Source: Candidatus Electrothrix rattekaaiensis
Lineage (GTDB): Bacteria > Desulfobacterota > Desulfobulbia > Desulfobulbales > Desulfobulbaceae
Reading direction: 5' to 3'
Assembly: GCA_032595675.1 (NCBI GenBank)
Contig: JAVQMD010000001.1
Coordinates: 434,001-498,000, forward strand
DNA: 64,000 nucleotides
A program made the position numbers and the translations under genes. How positions within the stretch are numbered: position 1 is the stretch's first letter; every line of letters begins with the position of its first letter. The notes under the pieces were generated by a model that saw only the letters and a program-made list of their open reading frames with translations, had not been told where the DNA came from and made no database searches. Of the stretch, positions 1 to 9,876 are shown piece after piece.

Positions 1-67
1 TTATCTTTCTACCTTCCCACAAGTGCGTAAGGTGCCCAATCTTTCACGGGTCTGCCGTTACAAAAAA

Positions 68-496
68 TCAGTCTTTCTTTTTAAATAACTCCAAGATACC
101 AAGGAATTCTCCCGGTTCATGAACAGGCAAGGATGCCTTTGCAAAATCCTTGGTATTTCTCGTAACAATATGCTGTGCTCCCGCATGAACAGCCGCCTCA
201 TGGAGAACCGCATCTTCAAAATCTTTAAATTCGGTGGCAAAGGCATTTTCAAGAACCAGTCGGTTGACCGGAGCTATGGCGAACAGGGAAAGTAAGGATT
301 GAACATGTCGGGAAGCCACTTCCTTATCAAGCATTTTTGTGCAGAGATAATGGATGGTTGTTATTGTGGTGGCACAGGCGAAACCGATAATTTCCGACTG
401 CTCCACTTTTGCCATGAGGAGGGCCGCATCAGTCGAGAACGGTTCTCTGTCCAACAGGACATCCAGAATGACATTGGTATCAAAGATTACTTTCAC
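68..496 (-). CDS. PIN-domain ribonuclease, putative toxin
   Basis: A 142-residue PIN-domain protein, the usual length for VapC-like toxins, which cleave RNA with a metal bound by acidic residues. The sequence shows the N-terminal DTNVILD motif, a central FEDAVLHEAA segment and a C-terminal RNTKDF motif, the expected layout of PIN acidic positions. Its ATG overlaps the stop codon of the upstream gene by 4 bases (ATGA), so the two are probably translationally coupled. No separate small antitoxin gene precedes it. Instead the upstream protein ends in a short antitoxin-like tail, which I infer may do that job. Being a PIN nuclease is well supported; the toxin role is inference. Confidence 0.8.
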   Translation of the reverse strand: MKVIFDTNVILDVLLDREPFSTDAALLMAKVEQSEIIGFACATTITTIHYLCTKMLDKEVASRHVQSLLSLFAIAPVNRLVLENAFATEFKDFEDAVLHEAAVHAGAQHIVTRNTKDFAKASLPVHEPGEFLGILELFKKKD

Positions 497-2289
497 AAAT
501 GCTTTTCTTCTAGGTATTTTTTGTAATCATCCTCTTCGAGATCGTCCTTTTTCAAAGCTCCCTTGAGTGATCGTACTGTGTGGGGCAGTGCCTGTCCCCT
601 TTCCTGGTTTTTATGTAATGATTCTAAAACCTTTTGCAAATCGTTTATTGCCTGAGTGACATTCTTGATTCTTTCAGTTGCATCATCAATAAGTGAGCCT
701 TCAGGAGTCTGCCAAGCACCGTGGGCTTTGCCTTTACCTCTTTTGATTTGCAAGTCGTTCAGTACTCCATGAATAGCCGGAACTTTACTTTCGTATCCTG
801 AATTTATTAAAATAAATTTTAATAAACCAAGCGTGCCCATCTGCTTGTTTGTATTCCCTAAGCCTACAGCTATCTTACTCAATGGCTTTTTCAAGAGCCC
901 TTCATTGGTAGTGTTGGCAAGCGCAATAATAAAGTCATGCCATTCATTTGCGTTCTCAGAGTTGACGTAATGTAAGCCCTTCGCTGCTGTTTCCCAGCTT
1001 CCTCCTTTTGGTTGCCAAATGATTAATTTTTCATTTCCAACTTCTGTTTCTCCTAATTTTTTAAGGGATCTTTTAAGTTGCTGAAGTGGTGATGCCTTAG
1101 AATATTGAGCCGCAAAATCTGTTTGGAACGCACGTTCTGATATCTCTCCTTTTGGCTCTTCATTGTATTGTAACCAGTGCAGCTGTTCTTTATAAGGAAG
1201 TCGTGCAAGGTATACAGCATATGTGTGAACTTGATTGTATTTATTGATATCGTAGGTTTGTAAAGACCACCCACCTCTACATGAGATCGTTCGTTCCTGT
1301 AACTCGTATTTATCAGGATTATTTTTGTATTTATCTAAGATTTCAGCTTTGAAGAAGATTGGACTGGTTTCATACGGCAACTCGCTTTCTGTAAAGTAAT
1401 TGGCAAAATTTTTTGGATCAATTGAGTAACCTTTCAGTATCTTATTATTTCTCCAGTCATTAATGATTAATTCTGCGTATTTTTTTTCAGTTTCAACTTC
1501 GTTGTCGCACCAAGATAGAAGTTGTTCTTTAGGTATTGTCGGTCGTTCAATATGGGCACCTTTAAATTCTATATAATCATTTTTACATTTTCTGAATTCA
1601 AACTTTGCTTCATATTCTTGTGGTTCATAGACTTTCGATGTAAAAGAATCAGTGTCGGGCCAGTCTGTGTTAGAACGAATAAAGGAGACATAGCGGATTA
1701 AAAACCAGTCGCCAAGGTAGAGTATTTTTTCAAGAGATCTTCTCCTCATCAGTATCAAATCTATACCTTTATGGTTGATTATTTTTATAATCTCAACCTG
1801 TTCTCCTGAATCATTAAGCCTGCAATAAGAATTTTGCTTTTCATTCCAGTGTAAATTTAATGGATGCGTGACTAATTGATTGAACTCATAGTAATATTCT
1901 TCACCTTTTGGTCTTCCAAAATATTCTCTGTCGAAGAATAATGGAATTTCGGAATTGCTAAAGTCAGCAAAAGCACCCCAGCATGGCTCAAGCCAATGGC
2001 GGTCTTTGCTCGTTACATGACTATAAGCTGTAGAGGGAGGATGAAAACTGAAAGCAGGTAGTTGTTTTTTGAAAATGTCAACAACTTTGCTTGGTAGAAG
2101 CATTGGGTAAAGCCAGTATCCCTCAGCTTTTTGAGTTGAGCAATGAAGAACAGTCCAGCCGTCAAAATCCGAGAAAATGAATTCCCAATCGCGTGAGGTA
2201 AAGGTTTCTTCTCCAGGAGATGTTTTGTGCCCATCTTGGACTCGGATTATCCTGTCTAGCAGGTTTAAAAATATTCTTTCCAGCATCAT
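493..2289 (-). CDS. Large protein of unknown function with antitoxin-like C-terminal tail
   Basis: About 598 residues from the ATG pair at 2289; an in-frame GTG at 2343 would add 18 residues. I do not recognise the family. It is soluble-looking, rich in Trp/Tyr, without signal peptide or membrane segments. Near the C-terminus there is a basic GKGKAHG stretch followed by a predicted coiled helix, and the last 25 residues (VRSLKGALKKDD through YLEEKHL) resemble the toxin-binding tails of small antitoxins that accompany PIN toxins. The stop overlaps the PIN gene start. Base composition is more AT-rich than the core genes. A fused regulator of the PIN toxin, or a defence effector, are both possible; neither is shown. 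Confidence 0.6.
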   Translation of the reverse strand: MMLERIFLNLLDRIIRVQDGHKTSPGEETFTSRDWEFIFSDFDGWTVLHCSTQKAEGYWLYPMLLPSKVVDIFKKQLPAFSFHPPSTAYSHVTSKDRHWLEPCWGAFADFSNSEIPLFFDREYFGRPKGEEYYYEFNQLVTHPLNLHWNEKQNSYCRLNDSGEQVEIIKIINHKGIDLILMRRRSLEKILYLGDWFLIRYVSFIRSNTDWPDTDSFTSKVYEPQEYEAKFEFRKCKNDYIEFKGAHIERPTIPKEQLLSWCDNEVETEKKYAELIINDWRNNKILKGYSIDPKNFANYFTESELPYETSPIFFKAEILDKYKNNPDKYELQERTISCRGGWSLQTYDINKYNQVHTYAVYLARLPYKEQLHWLQYNEEPKGEISERAFQTDFAAQYSKASPLQQLKRSLKKLGETEVGNEKLIIWQPKGGSWETAAKGLHYVNSENANEWHDFIIALANTTNEGLLKKPLSKIAVGLGNTNKQMGTLGLLKFILINSGYESKVPAIHGVLNDLQIKRGKGKAHGAWQTPEGSLIDDATERIKNVTQAINDLQKVLESLHKNQERGQALPHTVRSLKGALKKDDLEEDDYKKYLEEKHL

Positions 2290-2393
2290 TATCTCTACAG
2301 GGCAAAAATAATCTTTTGATTTTTTTTGAAAAAACGAGCCCACCCAAGCAACCTCGCTTCTTCTTTCTTACCGACAAGCCAACATTTGCTCAT

Positions 2394-3169
2394 TCAACCA
2401 TTCAGTTTCAACCGCTCAATATCATCTTCCAACTCCCGCAGACTCTCCTCCCGCTGAACCTGCTTCAGCCCCTCTTTATACTTTGCATACTCCAAAGCCG
2501 ATTTCTCTATAGCCTTCTGGTGACTGATCTTCCCGGCATGACTGAGAATCTCCCGTCCGTTGAGCTGAAGAACAGCATCCAGACGCTGTATCCAGTCCTT
2601 CATATACATGGGAACATGCTGTTGAGCCATAGTTTCGGCAAAGGCAAGGTATTGCTCCACCAGTAAACCGAGCAGTTTTATCTCATCTTCAGCAAGATAG
2701 TTCTTCGCAATACTGACATCGCTTTTGCGGACAGCCGTCTCTCCCTTTTTATCAAAGGACTGCATCCCCATCAGCCGGAGTTCCTAAGATACTCTTTCAG
2801 ACATTGCGTTGCCCAGATACGAAATTGAGTTGCAAGGTGCGACTTCACCCTGTAACCGACTGAAATTATGGTATCGAGATTATAAAATTTCCTCTTCCTC
2901 TCAACCCTGCGACTGCCTTCCGTTTGAACCTGTAAGAATTCCTTACAAGTTGCCTGCTCAAACAGTTCTCCTTCAGCGTAGATATTCTTCAGGTGCATTG
3001 TAATGTTCTGAGGTTTCACCTGAAAAAGCTCCGCCATATGGGCCTGGGTCAGCCAGACCGTCTCCTCTTCTAGGCGGACATCAATTTTTATATCACCGCT
3101 TGGATTCTGATAAATAAGAAGCTGCGACTTGTCAGGCACCACATCTTTTCTCATCATATACTCTCTCAT
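2394..3169 (-). pseudogene. Broken RhuM-family gene
   Basis: Two fragments of one gene. The 5' part (start near 3169 or 3154) encodes the RhuM N-terminus: a winged-helix-like segment with VWLTQAHMAELFQV, NITMHLKNIYAEGEL and YNLDTIISVGYRVKSH, ending FRIWATQCLKEYL. It then hits a stop at 2771-2773. The 3' part (2394-2771, 125 residues), in another frame, encodes the family's C-terminal segment (IKLLGLLVEQYLAFAE, ILSHAGKISHQKAIEKS). Intact RhuM proteins are about 340 residues, so roughly 100 internal residues are missing and the frame is shifted. The family is common in accessory islands; its function is poorly known. Confidence 0.75.
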
Positions 3170-3239
3170 CTCCTGGCCACATCTGACTGTCTGTCTTGAC
3201 AGGTAACCCTGCACCGAATTCGCTGTAGAAAAATTATGA

Positions 3240-3776
3240 TATGGCAGAATACCTGAAAAATCCGTTATACTCAATTATGGTTACACAACAAAAAATAGAC
3301 TGGCACAGACTACTCGGGCTGATCTTCACTGACTTTTTTACCGGTTCGGCCTGGAACGTGGAGCTGGAAAAAGACCTTTCCATGAAAAGGCAGCTACTGG
3401 ATATCAGCATTCTGTTCTGAACGAAATTCCGCATGCGAAACACAACGCGATCTGGCATCTGTTCAGCGGCATTCCCGGAGAGGTTGAGTTCGCAGCCCGT
3501 CAGTACAGAGGAAAAACTCAGGAAATCAGCACCGTGCTGAACAGCCTGTTCGATAATTACAATCTGGAGGGATTCCCTGTGTCTTACACAATGAAAGATT
3601 TTCAAAGAGATTATGTTAAAAATCATCTGGGGCTGCTTTCGCCCGATGAAGTGCTTGATAGGTTTTCACCGGATGAGGTGCTGGGCAGGTTTTCACCCGA
3701 CGATCGTCTGAAAGGACTATCACCGGAAGAAATTCAGCTGTACCTGAAAAAACTTAACGAAAAGGCGAAAAAATAG
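3240..3776 (+). pseudogene. Decayed PD-(D/E)XK (Rpn-like) nuclease gene with octapeptide repeat
   Basis: Reading frame 3240-3419 gives MAEYLKNPLYSIMV, then FFTGSAWNVELEKDLSMKR, matching the start of Rpn-like PD-(D/E)XK proteins (the ELEK pair is the nuclease signature). After a stop at 3417 the sequence continues in the next frame with HNAIWHLFSG, EVEFAARQY and the 3534-3776 segment. The middle of the protein, about 100-150 residues, is absent. The tail carries tandem units of the type FSPDEVLG / LSPEEIQL, an 8-residue repeat typical of this family in large-genome sulfur bacteria. These proteins are thought to act in recombination or genome rearrangement; this copy should be inactive. Confidence 0.6.
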
Positions 3777-3821
3777 CGTTTTGTTGACTTGGCAGGAAAT
3801 TCGAAATTTCCGAATTTCCTA

Positions 3822-6800
3822 TCAACTCTTGACCATATCTGACCGACTTTCCCGCACCGCATCCAGCACCCGCTGAAAGGCAGCCATAGCAAAGGGCTTT
3901 GCAAGAAAATCATTCATACCCGCCTCAAGGCAACGCTGCCGATCTTCCTCTGCCACGTTAGCAGTCAGGGCAACAATCCACGGCTGGCGGTCCGCAGCAA
4001 TCTCTGCCCGGATGCGCTGGGTTGCCTCAAGTCCGTCCATAATCGGCATATTCACATCCATAAAGATCAGATCATAAGCCGCCTCATGCATCTTCTCCAA
4101 GGCCTCCTCGCCATTATTGACAATATCCACAGCAAGATCGAACTTCTTGAGAAAAGTACGGATCAGCACCTGATTCCCCGGATTATCGTCCGCTGCAAGC
4201 ACTCGGAGTTTTTCTTGGTCAACCGGCTCAACAGGCTCGTCTGACTTGATAACTTCTGTTTTTTTCTTGTTATGATAAGACATAGATCCTGTTGTGTTTT
4301 TTTTCCGCACAGTCTCCAGCACCCGCTGAAAGGCGGCCATTGCAAAAGGTTTTTCTAAAAAATCGTTCATGCCAGCCTCATGGCAACTCTGTCGGTCTTC
4401 TGCTGACACAGCAGCAGTAATGGCAACAACCCACGGCTGGCGATCCGCAGCAATTTCCGACCGGATGCGTCGGGTCGCCTCCAACCCGTCCATAACCGGC
4501 ATGCTCACATCCATAAACACCAAGTCATAATGCGTTGCACGAATCTGCTGCAAGGCCTCTTCCCCGTTATCAGCAAATTGCGCTACCAGATCAAATTTCT
4601 TGAGAAAGGTACGAATCAGCATCTGATTGCCCCGGTTATCATCAGCAACTAAAATATGCAGTCCTGTTATCTTGCTGGACGCAACAACCGTATCAGGCGC
4701 ATCCTCTTCCTGACAGGGCAAAATAGTTACCCCCCGAACCTGCTTATTGGTTAACGAATGCACAAGCCCTTTCATGGTCAGCGGCTTATTAAGTATTACC
4801 GGCTCTGTCCCATTGGGCATGAGTAGTTCATATTCTATTGCATAGATAGGATAGGCCAGTAAAATTGGCGGCCTGGACAAGGTGTTGATGAATTGCTTCA
4901 GGCGTTTCCGCCCCAAAATATCCAACCGATCCAAGGCCGTATCATCAAGTAAAAGCATGTCCGGGTGCGGCGACAGATCTGCGGTGGCAAAATGCTCAAC
5001 CGGGACAGACATGGTGTGGAGACCAAGAAACAGCAAGGGCTTATCCACAGTCCGTTCCAAAGCCGAATTGCAGATAAGCAGGAGAATACGTTGCCCTGAA
5101 AATTCTGGATTTGGCAAATCCATCCAGGTTGCAGGCTGTTCTTCAGCAATCTGTAAGGGAATCGTAAAGGAAAAACAGGCCCCTTCTCCAAGCTTGCTCT
5201 CCACCGAGATGTGCCCGCCCATGAGCTCGGTCAGTTGCGTACAGATACTCAGGCCCAGACCGGTACCCCCGTATTTACGACTGGTCGAAGATTCTGCCTG
5301 CGAAAAGGAACGAAACAGTTTTTTGATATTTTCCTTAGCAATACCGATACCAGTGTCGCGAACACTCCAGGTCAGCAGAGTCCCGCTCTCATCAACCCGA
5401 GCCGCGACTTCCACCTCTCCCTTGTCTGTGAATTTTAGACTATTTCCCACCAGATTAAGCAAGATTTGTTCAATACGGGCCGAGTCGCCGACAATCCGGC
5501 AAGGCAGTTGCGGGTCTATGTCGGCAATCAGTTCAATGCCCTTAACCCCGGCCTTGGGACTCATCAGGGTCAGAACCTTTTCCACACAGCTGTGCAGCAG
5601 AAAGGGGTGCTCATCCAGTTCCATCTTTCCGGCCTCAATCTTGCTGAAATCCAGGATATCATTCACCAGGCGAATCAGACTGTTACCACTGGAGTGAATA
5701 ATTGAGGCAAAATTATGTTGTTCCTTATTCAATTTGGTATCCAGCAGGATCTCTGCCATGCCAATAATACCGTTCATGGGGGTACGGATCTCATGGCTCA
5801 TAAAGGCAAGAAAACCTGCTTTAGCTTGGGAGGCTCCTTCTGCTGCCTCTTTGGCCTCACACCAAGCATTTTCTGCCCGGATAATAAAACGGGAAAAGAA
5901 CCAGGCAAAGAGCACAGAAAAGACAATGCTGAGAACAAGAGAAAGACCGATATTGATCAAAAAACCATGCCGAGCCTCCCGGACCAAGGCATAGGAAGCA
6001 TCGCGGCGACCGACCAGCACTGCTGCAAAATCCACTGACTCTGCTACATTATAGTTCCCCACAAAACGTGTTCCGGCATAATCAAAGGGTTCCAGTTTAG
6101 AGACTCTGGCTAAGGCCCTATGGCGCAGACTGACTTTAATATCATTAACAAAAGGGTAAGGAAGTTTTTTTCCGAGCTTAAACGGTGCCTTGGAGTTGGC
6201 ATACAGGACTCTGCCCTGCCCATCGGTAATGTAAATTTCCGCAAACTGGTTTTCCATGCCCGAGCCTGCCTCTTCACCAATTTTTTCCAACGCGTCGGAT
6301 ATTCGGAAAACACAGCGTACCTGCACTGTATGCCCGGTGCGATCAACAACAGAAAACTCCATGGGCAGAAAGACCTCAGTACGAAGGTCATACCGGATAA
6401 AGACCGGCACACAAACTGCCGTTACTCCGGGCCTGCCTGGAGTACAGGATTCTGTCAGCATCCTGCCGACCCCGTCTGCATCATCAGCAGACAGTCGGGC
6501 GATTTCTTGATTTTTCAGGAGATGGAGAGGCACCCCGTCGCGGCGCAATACCACGGCCAACATATCCTCGGACTGATGAAACAAGGTGTCCAGTAAACTA
6601 TCACGTTCCATTGAATCCGAATTATCAGTAAGGATAGCGGTAAGCTGATCCAGACTTGCCTTCCAGGTCAGCGTGTTGACCTGATTAATCTGAAGCGTGA
6701 TCTGTTTGGCAAGAAGAGAAAATTCATTATTGAGTGAGCTGGTGAACTGATTTTCCACATTACGGAGCAGCTTCCAGACAATAATACTGTAGGGGAGTAT

Positions 6801-6914
6801 GCCGACCAGCAGGAAAGAAAGAAGGAAGGCATTGAAGAGCATTTTTTTATTCAAGCGGGACAGTCGCATGGAAGACGGTTCCTGCGGTGCAATAGAAGAT
6901 TCGGGCATTTTCAT
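3822..6914 (-). CDS. Membrane-bound hybrid sensor histidine kinase with two receiver domains
   Basis: 1030 residues. Domains in order: cytoplasmic start, membrane helix about 28-50, large periplasmic sensor region to about 315 (Cache-like), second helix about 315-340, HisKA with [10 protein letters not shown] (phospho-accepting His374), HATPase_c with N, G1 (DTGIGI) and G2 (GGTGLGLS) boxes near 490-590, a degenerate receiver-like linker, then two full receivers with phospho-acceptor Asp at about 802 and 953 (both FMD). The two receivers are near-duplicates. No HPt domain is present, so a separate phosphotransfer protein or direct output is expected. Its start overlaps the FecR gene stop by 4 bases, implying one operon and a shared envelope signal. 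Confidence 0.93.
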   Translation of the reverse strand: MKMPESSIAPQEPSSMRLSRLNKKMLFNAFLLSFLLVGILPYSIIVWKLLRNVENQFTSSLNNEFSLLAKQITLQINQVNTLTWKASLDQLTAILTDNSDSMERDSLLDTLFHQSEDMLAVVLRRDGVPLHLLKNQEIARLSADDADGVGRMLTESCTPGRPGVTAVCVPVFIRYDLRTEVFLPMEFSVVDRTGHTVQVRCVFRISDALEKIGEEAGSGMENQFAEIYITDGQGRVLYANSKAPFKLGKKLPYPFVNDIKVSLRHRALARVSKLEPFDYAGTRFVGNYNVAESVDFAAVLVGRRDASYALVREARHGFLINIGLSLVLSIVFSVLFAWFFSRFIIRAENAWCEAKEAAEGASQAKAGFLAFMSHEIRTPMNGIIGMAEILLDTKLNKEQHNFASIIHSSGNSLIRLVNDILDFSKIEAGKMELDEHPFLLHSCVEKVLTLMSPKAGVKGIELIADIDPQLPCRIVGDSARIEQILLNLVGNSLKFTDKGEVEVAARVDESGTLLTWSVRDTGIGIAKENIKKLFRSFSQAESSTSRKYGGTGLGLSICTQLTELMGGHISVESKLGEGACFSFTIPLQIAEEQPATWMDLPNPEFSGQRILLLICNSALERTVDKPLLFLGLHTMSVPVEHFATADLSPHPDMLLLDDTALDRLDILGRKRLKQFINTLSRPPILLAYPIYAIEYELLMPNGTEPVILNKPLTMKGLVHSLTNKQVRGVTILPCQEEDAPDTVVASSKITGLHILVADDNRGNQMLIRTFLKKFDLVAQFADNGEEALQQIRATHYDLVFMDVSMPVMDGLEATRRIRSEIAADRQPWVVAITAAVSAEDRQSCHEAGMNDFLEKPFAMAAFQRVLETVRKKNTTGSMSYHNKKKTEVIKSDEPVEPVDQEKLRVLAADDNPGNQVLIRTFLKKFDLAVDIVNNGEEALEKMHEAAYDLIFMDVNMPIMDGLEATQRIRAEIAADRQPWIVALTANVAEEDRQRCLEAGMNDFLAKPFAMAAFQRVLDAVRESRSDMVKS

Positions 6915-9280
6915 TCGCTCACACCCTCAGCAGAATATTCAGCAGTATTGCCGAGTATGTCCTGCACCCGAATTTTCCGCACCTTTACAGTCCCGGCTAC
7001 GCCGGACAGAACAAAGACGCTACCTGCAAAATCGGAACCGTCTTCTTTTCCTTCTCCTGTGCGTTTAAGGGTACCCTTGAAAAGCGTCCCGTTGACCTCA
7101 ATGATAAAGGAACCGCTACGTGTGGTGCCTGCTCCAGAATCGTTAATCCGGGCAGTCAGCCGGACCACTTCGCCTCCTTTAGTTTTCGTCGGAAAAACAT
7201 CTTTACGGAGGATTTTCGGCGGTTGCGAATCACGCAGAACAGTCTCCTTCCAAGAACTCCGGTTGCCTGCCAAGTCCTCGACATCAAGCCGCAGTTCGTT
7301 AGAACCCTCAGTCAGAGAAACAACTTCCTTAAACCTCCTGTCGGATAACCTGAGAACTCTGTCGTTGAGGGTAATGTTCCCTTCTTCGCCTTCTTCGGAA
7401 ACCGTTCCGCTCAAAGTAAGCTGCCCATCAGCTGTTGCCTGCACAATATCGTCGACCTGGATTTCAGGAGGATGGAGATCGATAATGATTTGGAGATGCA
7501 GCGTTTCTCTTTGTTTGTCTGGGCCGACAGCCTCCACATCAATCGAATGATCCCCTTCGCTGAGATGGAGCAGATGAGTAAAGTCACCGCTGGCCTGTAC
7601 CGGCTTTTTATTGATCTGTAAACGGGCACCGGGCAGCAGCCGTCCAGAAATTGCCACTTCTTCTGTCTTGCTGATGATTTTCTCCGGGCTGTCAAGCCGG
7701 ATAAGCTTATTATCCGGCCTGATGCTTACTGTGTACTCAACCGTAGTGTTCTTGCTTGCCTGATGATCTGTAGCCTCGGCCCTGATTACCGTTTTTTTGC
7801 CCTTGAGAGGGACTGTATATCGAAAATGTCCGGTACTGTCCGGCCTGACCTCCTGCCCGTTGATCCGTAGCAAGGCCTCTTTTTCCACCTCACCGCGCAC
7901 TTCAATTTTTTTCTCCGCAGTCGTTATATCCTTGTCTGGAGAGTGCAGCACAAGAAACGGTGGCTGCTTATCAGGATCAACAAAAAAATTCAAGGGTTCT
8001 GAATAAGGTCCGAGGCACCCGTCCTGATCAATCGTTTTGATTCTGAAAAAATACATCCCGGCGGCAGGGGCCTCCCACTTAAAGCTTTGTGTTTTGATCT
8101 TTTTGGAAAAAATCTGTTCTGTAAACGTTGAGCTGCTGCTGATTTCAATCTGATAATGCTGAGCACCGGCAACCGGCTCCCATGTAATAAGGATCTCTGT
8201 CCCATAGAGCCTCTGCTCAGATTCGGGACTGAGGATCTCAGGCGGGGGAAGGAGTGCTTTCGGGGTCGTCGGCTGATACCCAGGAACAATCTTAGTTCCC
8301 TGATTTTTTTTCACCGTCACCTGCCCGCCTCCAGAACCGATATCTATTTCACCGTCATAATTCGAAATTCTGGTAACATTTTCCTTGTCACGGGAAGTGA
8401 GAAAGTTGAGTGAACGGACATCCGTGGTGATGTCAGGCAGATTCACTTTAAAGCGTTTCTGTTGACTAAGTGAGGCGAGATGGACCAGAATGTCCCCCTC
8501 AATCATGGACACGCTGTTGCTGTAGGAAGAGCGAATGATATTCTTTTCCATGCTGCCGATAACGACCAGCGCATGTTCATCCAGAGAGAGCTCACTTTGA
8601 TCACTGAATGTAATCCGGCAACGTGAGTCTGCCAGGGTGCGGACTCTTTCCCGTTCCTGCAATCTCTGCTGCAGCTCGATTTCCTGCCAACGCGAAGCAT
8701 CAGGGGGACGATTCTGCACTGTGCCTGATTTGGCGGATAACCATGCTTCTACGGAAGCTGTCTGCGCAATTTTTGCCTTGTTCAGAGCTGTCAAAGCCCC
8801 GGCCTCTGCGAGGCTGGCCTGCTCTACGGCCTCCTGTAAATGGCCCTCCTGTTTGAGGTGCTGAGCCTGATCACGCAAGCGGATTGCTTGGGCGATTTCT
8901 TTTTCCGCCAGTAGGGCCGCTCCCTCGCGGTTGGCTTGACTGATAAGAGATGCGGCACGTTCAAGATGTCGGTCTAACTTTTTGTACAGCCCCACAGGAA
9001 TACGCAAAGATGTGCCTGGGGAGGCCGTATCAGGATGTTCAATCCCGTTGCAGCGAAGGATGACCGGCCAAGCATCCCCGTCGCCAAGCAGGCGTTCACT
9101 GACCTGCCGCAGGGATTCATCCGCTTTGAGGGTAATTTGAACATCATCAGGCGAACCAGCTGCCAAAACAGCCGTGTCCGGTAGAAAGACTGAACAGAGA
9201 AAGAGAACACAGACAAACGGAAGGGGAATATTCTTTTTTTCAGACAGCATCTTGATACTCAAGACAAACCGGTGCCCCAT
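6911..9280 (-). CDS. Secreted LysM-FecR protein with Ig-like repeats
   Basis: 789 residues. An N-terminal signal peptide (hydrophobic [14 protein letters not shown], cleavage near VLAAG) is followed by a LysM-type module (about 45-105), an Ala/Gln-rich helical stretch (about 110-210), a FecR-type domain (about 225-335, with [17 protein letters not shown] and TDVRSL), a fibronectin-like module near 350-440, and several Ig-like repeats to the C-terminus. It probably sits in the periplasm, LysM binding peptidoglycan and the FecR fold sensing or transducing an envelope signal. It is coupled by ATGA overlap to the hybrid kinase downstream, so I infer a sensor partner. The first Met, MGHRF, precedes a second at position 11; either could be the start. 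Confidence 0.85.
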   Translation of the reverse strand: MGHRFVLSIKMLSEKKNIPLPFVCVLFLCSVFLPDTAVLAAGSPDDVQITLKADESLRQVSERLLGDGDAWPVILRCNGIEHPDTASPGTSLRIPVGLYKKLDRHLERAASLISQANREGAALLAEKEIAQAIRLRDQAQHLKQEGHLQEAVEQASLAEAGALTALNKAKIAQTASVEAWLSAKSGTVQNRPPDASRWQEIELQQRLQERERVRTLADSRCRITFSDQSELSLDEHALVVIGSMEKNIIRSSYSNSVSMIEGDILVHLASLSQQKRFKVNLPDITTDVRSLNFLTSRDKENVTRISNYDGEIDIGSGGGQVTVKKNQGTKIVPGYQPTTPKALLPPPEILSPESEQRLYGTEILITWEPVAGAQHYQIEISSSSTFTEQIFSKKIKTQSFKWEAPAAGMYFFRIKTIDQDGCLGPYSEPLNFFVDPDKQPPFLVLHSPDKDITTAEKKIEVRGEVEKEALLRINGQEVRPDSTGHFRYTVPLKGKKTVIRAEATDHQASKNTTVEYTVSIRPDNKLIRLDSPEKIISKTEEVAISGRLLPGARLQINKKPVQASGDFTHLLHLSEGDHSIDVEAVGPDKQRETLHLQIIIDLHPPEIQVDDIVQATADGQLTLSGTVSEEGEEGNITLNDRVLRLSDRRFKEVVSLTEGSNELRLDVEDLAGNRSSWKETVLRDSQPPKILRKDVFPTKTKGGEVVRLTARINDSGAGTTRSGSFIIEVNGTLFKGTLKRTGEGKEDGSDFAGSVFVLSGVAGTVKVRKIRVQDILGNTAEYSAEGVSE

Positions 9281-9370
9281 ATTATTCCTCTGCGCAACAT
9301 GTTTATAACGGTCTTCCGACCAACCTCAAATTTTTAATTCATCATCTCAAAAAGTATCAGAATTTGAATC

Positions 9371-9544
9371 TTATATCAAGGGCGGCAAATTATCGGCAAA
9401 ATTCAGGTATACCCAGAGACTCCCACAGAGACAGATCACAGCATAGGTAACCCAGGGCGTTTCATGGTGCTCAGGTACAGACTCTCCCTGTTCATGATCA
9501 GCTCCATAGGGTGTAATATTATTTAACGACGCTTTCTCAACCAT
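9371..9544 (-). CDS. Small single-pass membrane protein
   Basis: A clean 57-codon frame. It has a charged, Glu/His-rich N-terminal half (GADHEQGESVPEHHE) followed by one hydrophobic segment (WVTYAVICLCGSLWVYL). A GAGGGGAG sequence lies 10 bases before the ATG on the minus strand. It is 90 bases upstream of the LysM-FecR gene in the same direction and could be the first gene of that signalling operon. No family recognised. Confidence is limited by the size; conservation in relatives would settle it. Confidence 0.45.
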   Translation of the reverse strand: MVEKASLNNITPYGADHEQGESVPEHHETPWVTYAVICLCGSLWVYLNFADNLPPLI

Positions 9545-9876
9545 ATACCTGGGGCTCCCCTCACAACTCTTTTTATTCTTTCAGAATACTTCCAAAATGG
9601 GTAACGAGCATAACCAGAAAAGGATACCCGTCTTTCCAACAGCTCGCAAGGACTTTACCTCTTGTTTCCACCGCAATATTTTCACATCACCTTCCCATAC
9701 AGTACGAACAAGAACCTTTGATGGGTCTTGGATATCTCTCTCATATCCTTTCTGGACAAACAGAATTCAATTGACAAAGCAGAAACAGCGTCTTAGTCTT
9801 GCTTGAAAGCAGATCTTCCCCTTCCCATTTTATCATTCCCCTCTACACAGAAGAAAAGCTAAGCAAGGAATAAATT
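9545..9876. other. Intergenic region, divergent promoters expected
   Basis: About 330 bases between the minus-strand signalling operon and the plus-strand RNase gene. It must hold the promoters for both directions. I see no convincing gene, riboswitch or consensus promoter; the open frame at 9597-9806 has no ribosome binding site and looks random. Confidence 0.4.

Noticed and set aside
1-67. A short minus-strand frame ending WAPYALVGR
   Set aside because: It resembles the C-terminal end of CHAT-domain proteins but spans under 25 codons between stops, too short to support a gene.
4882-6596. Plus-strand frames opposite the hybrid kinase
   Set aside because: They are antisense shadows with low-complexity Ser/Arg-rich products and no ribosome sites.
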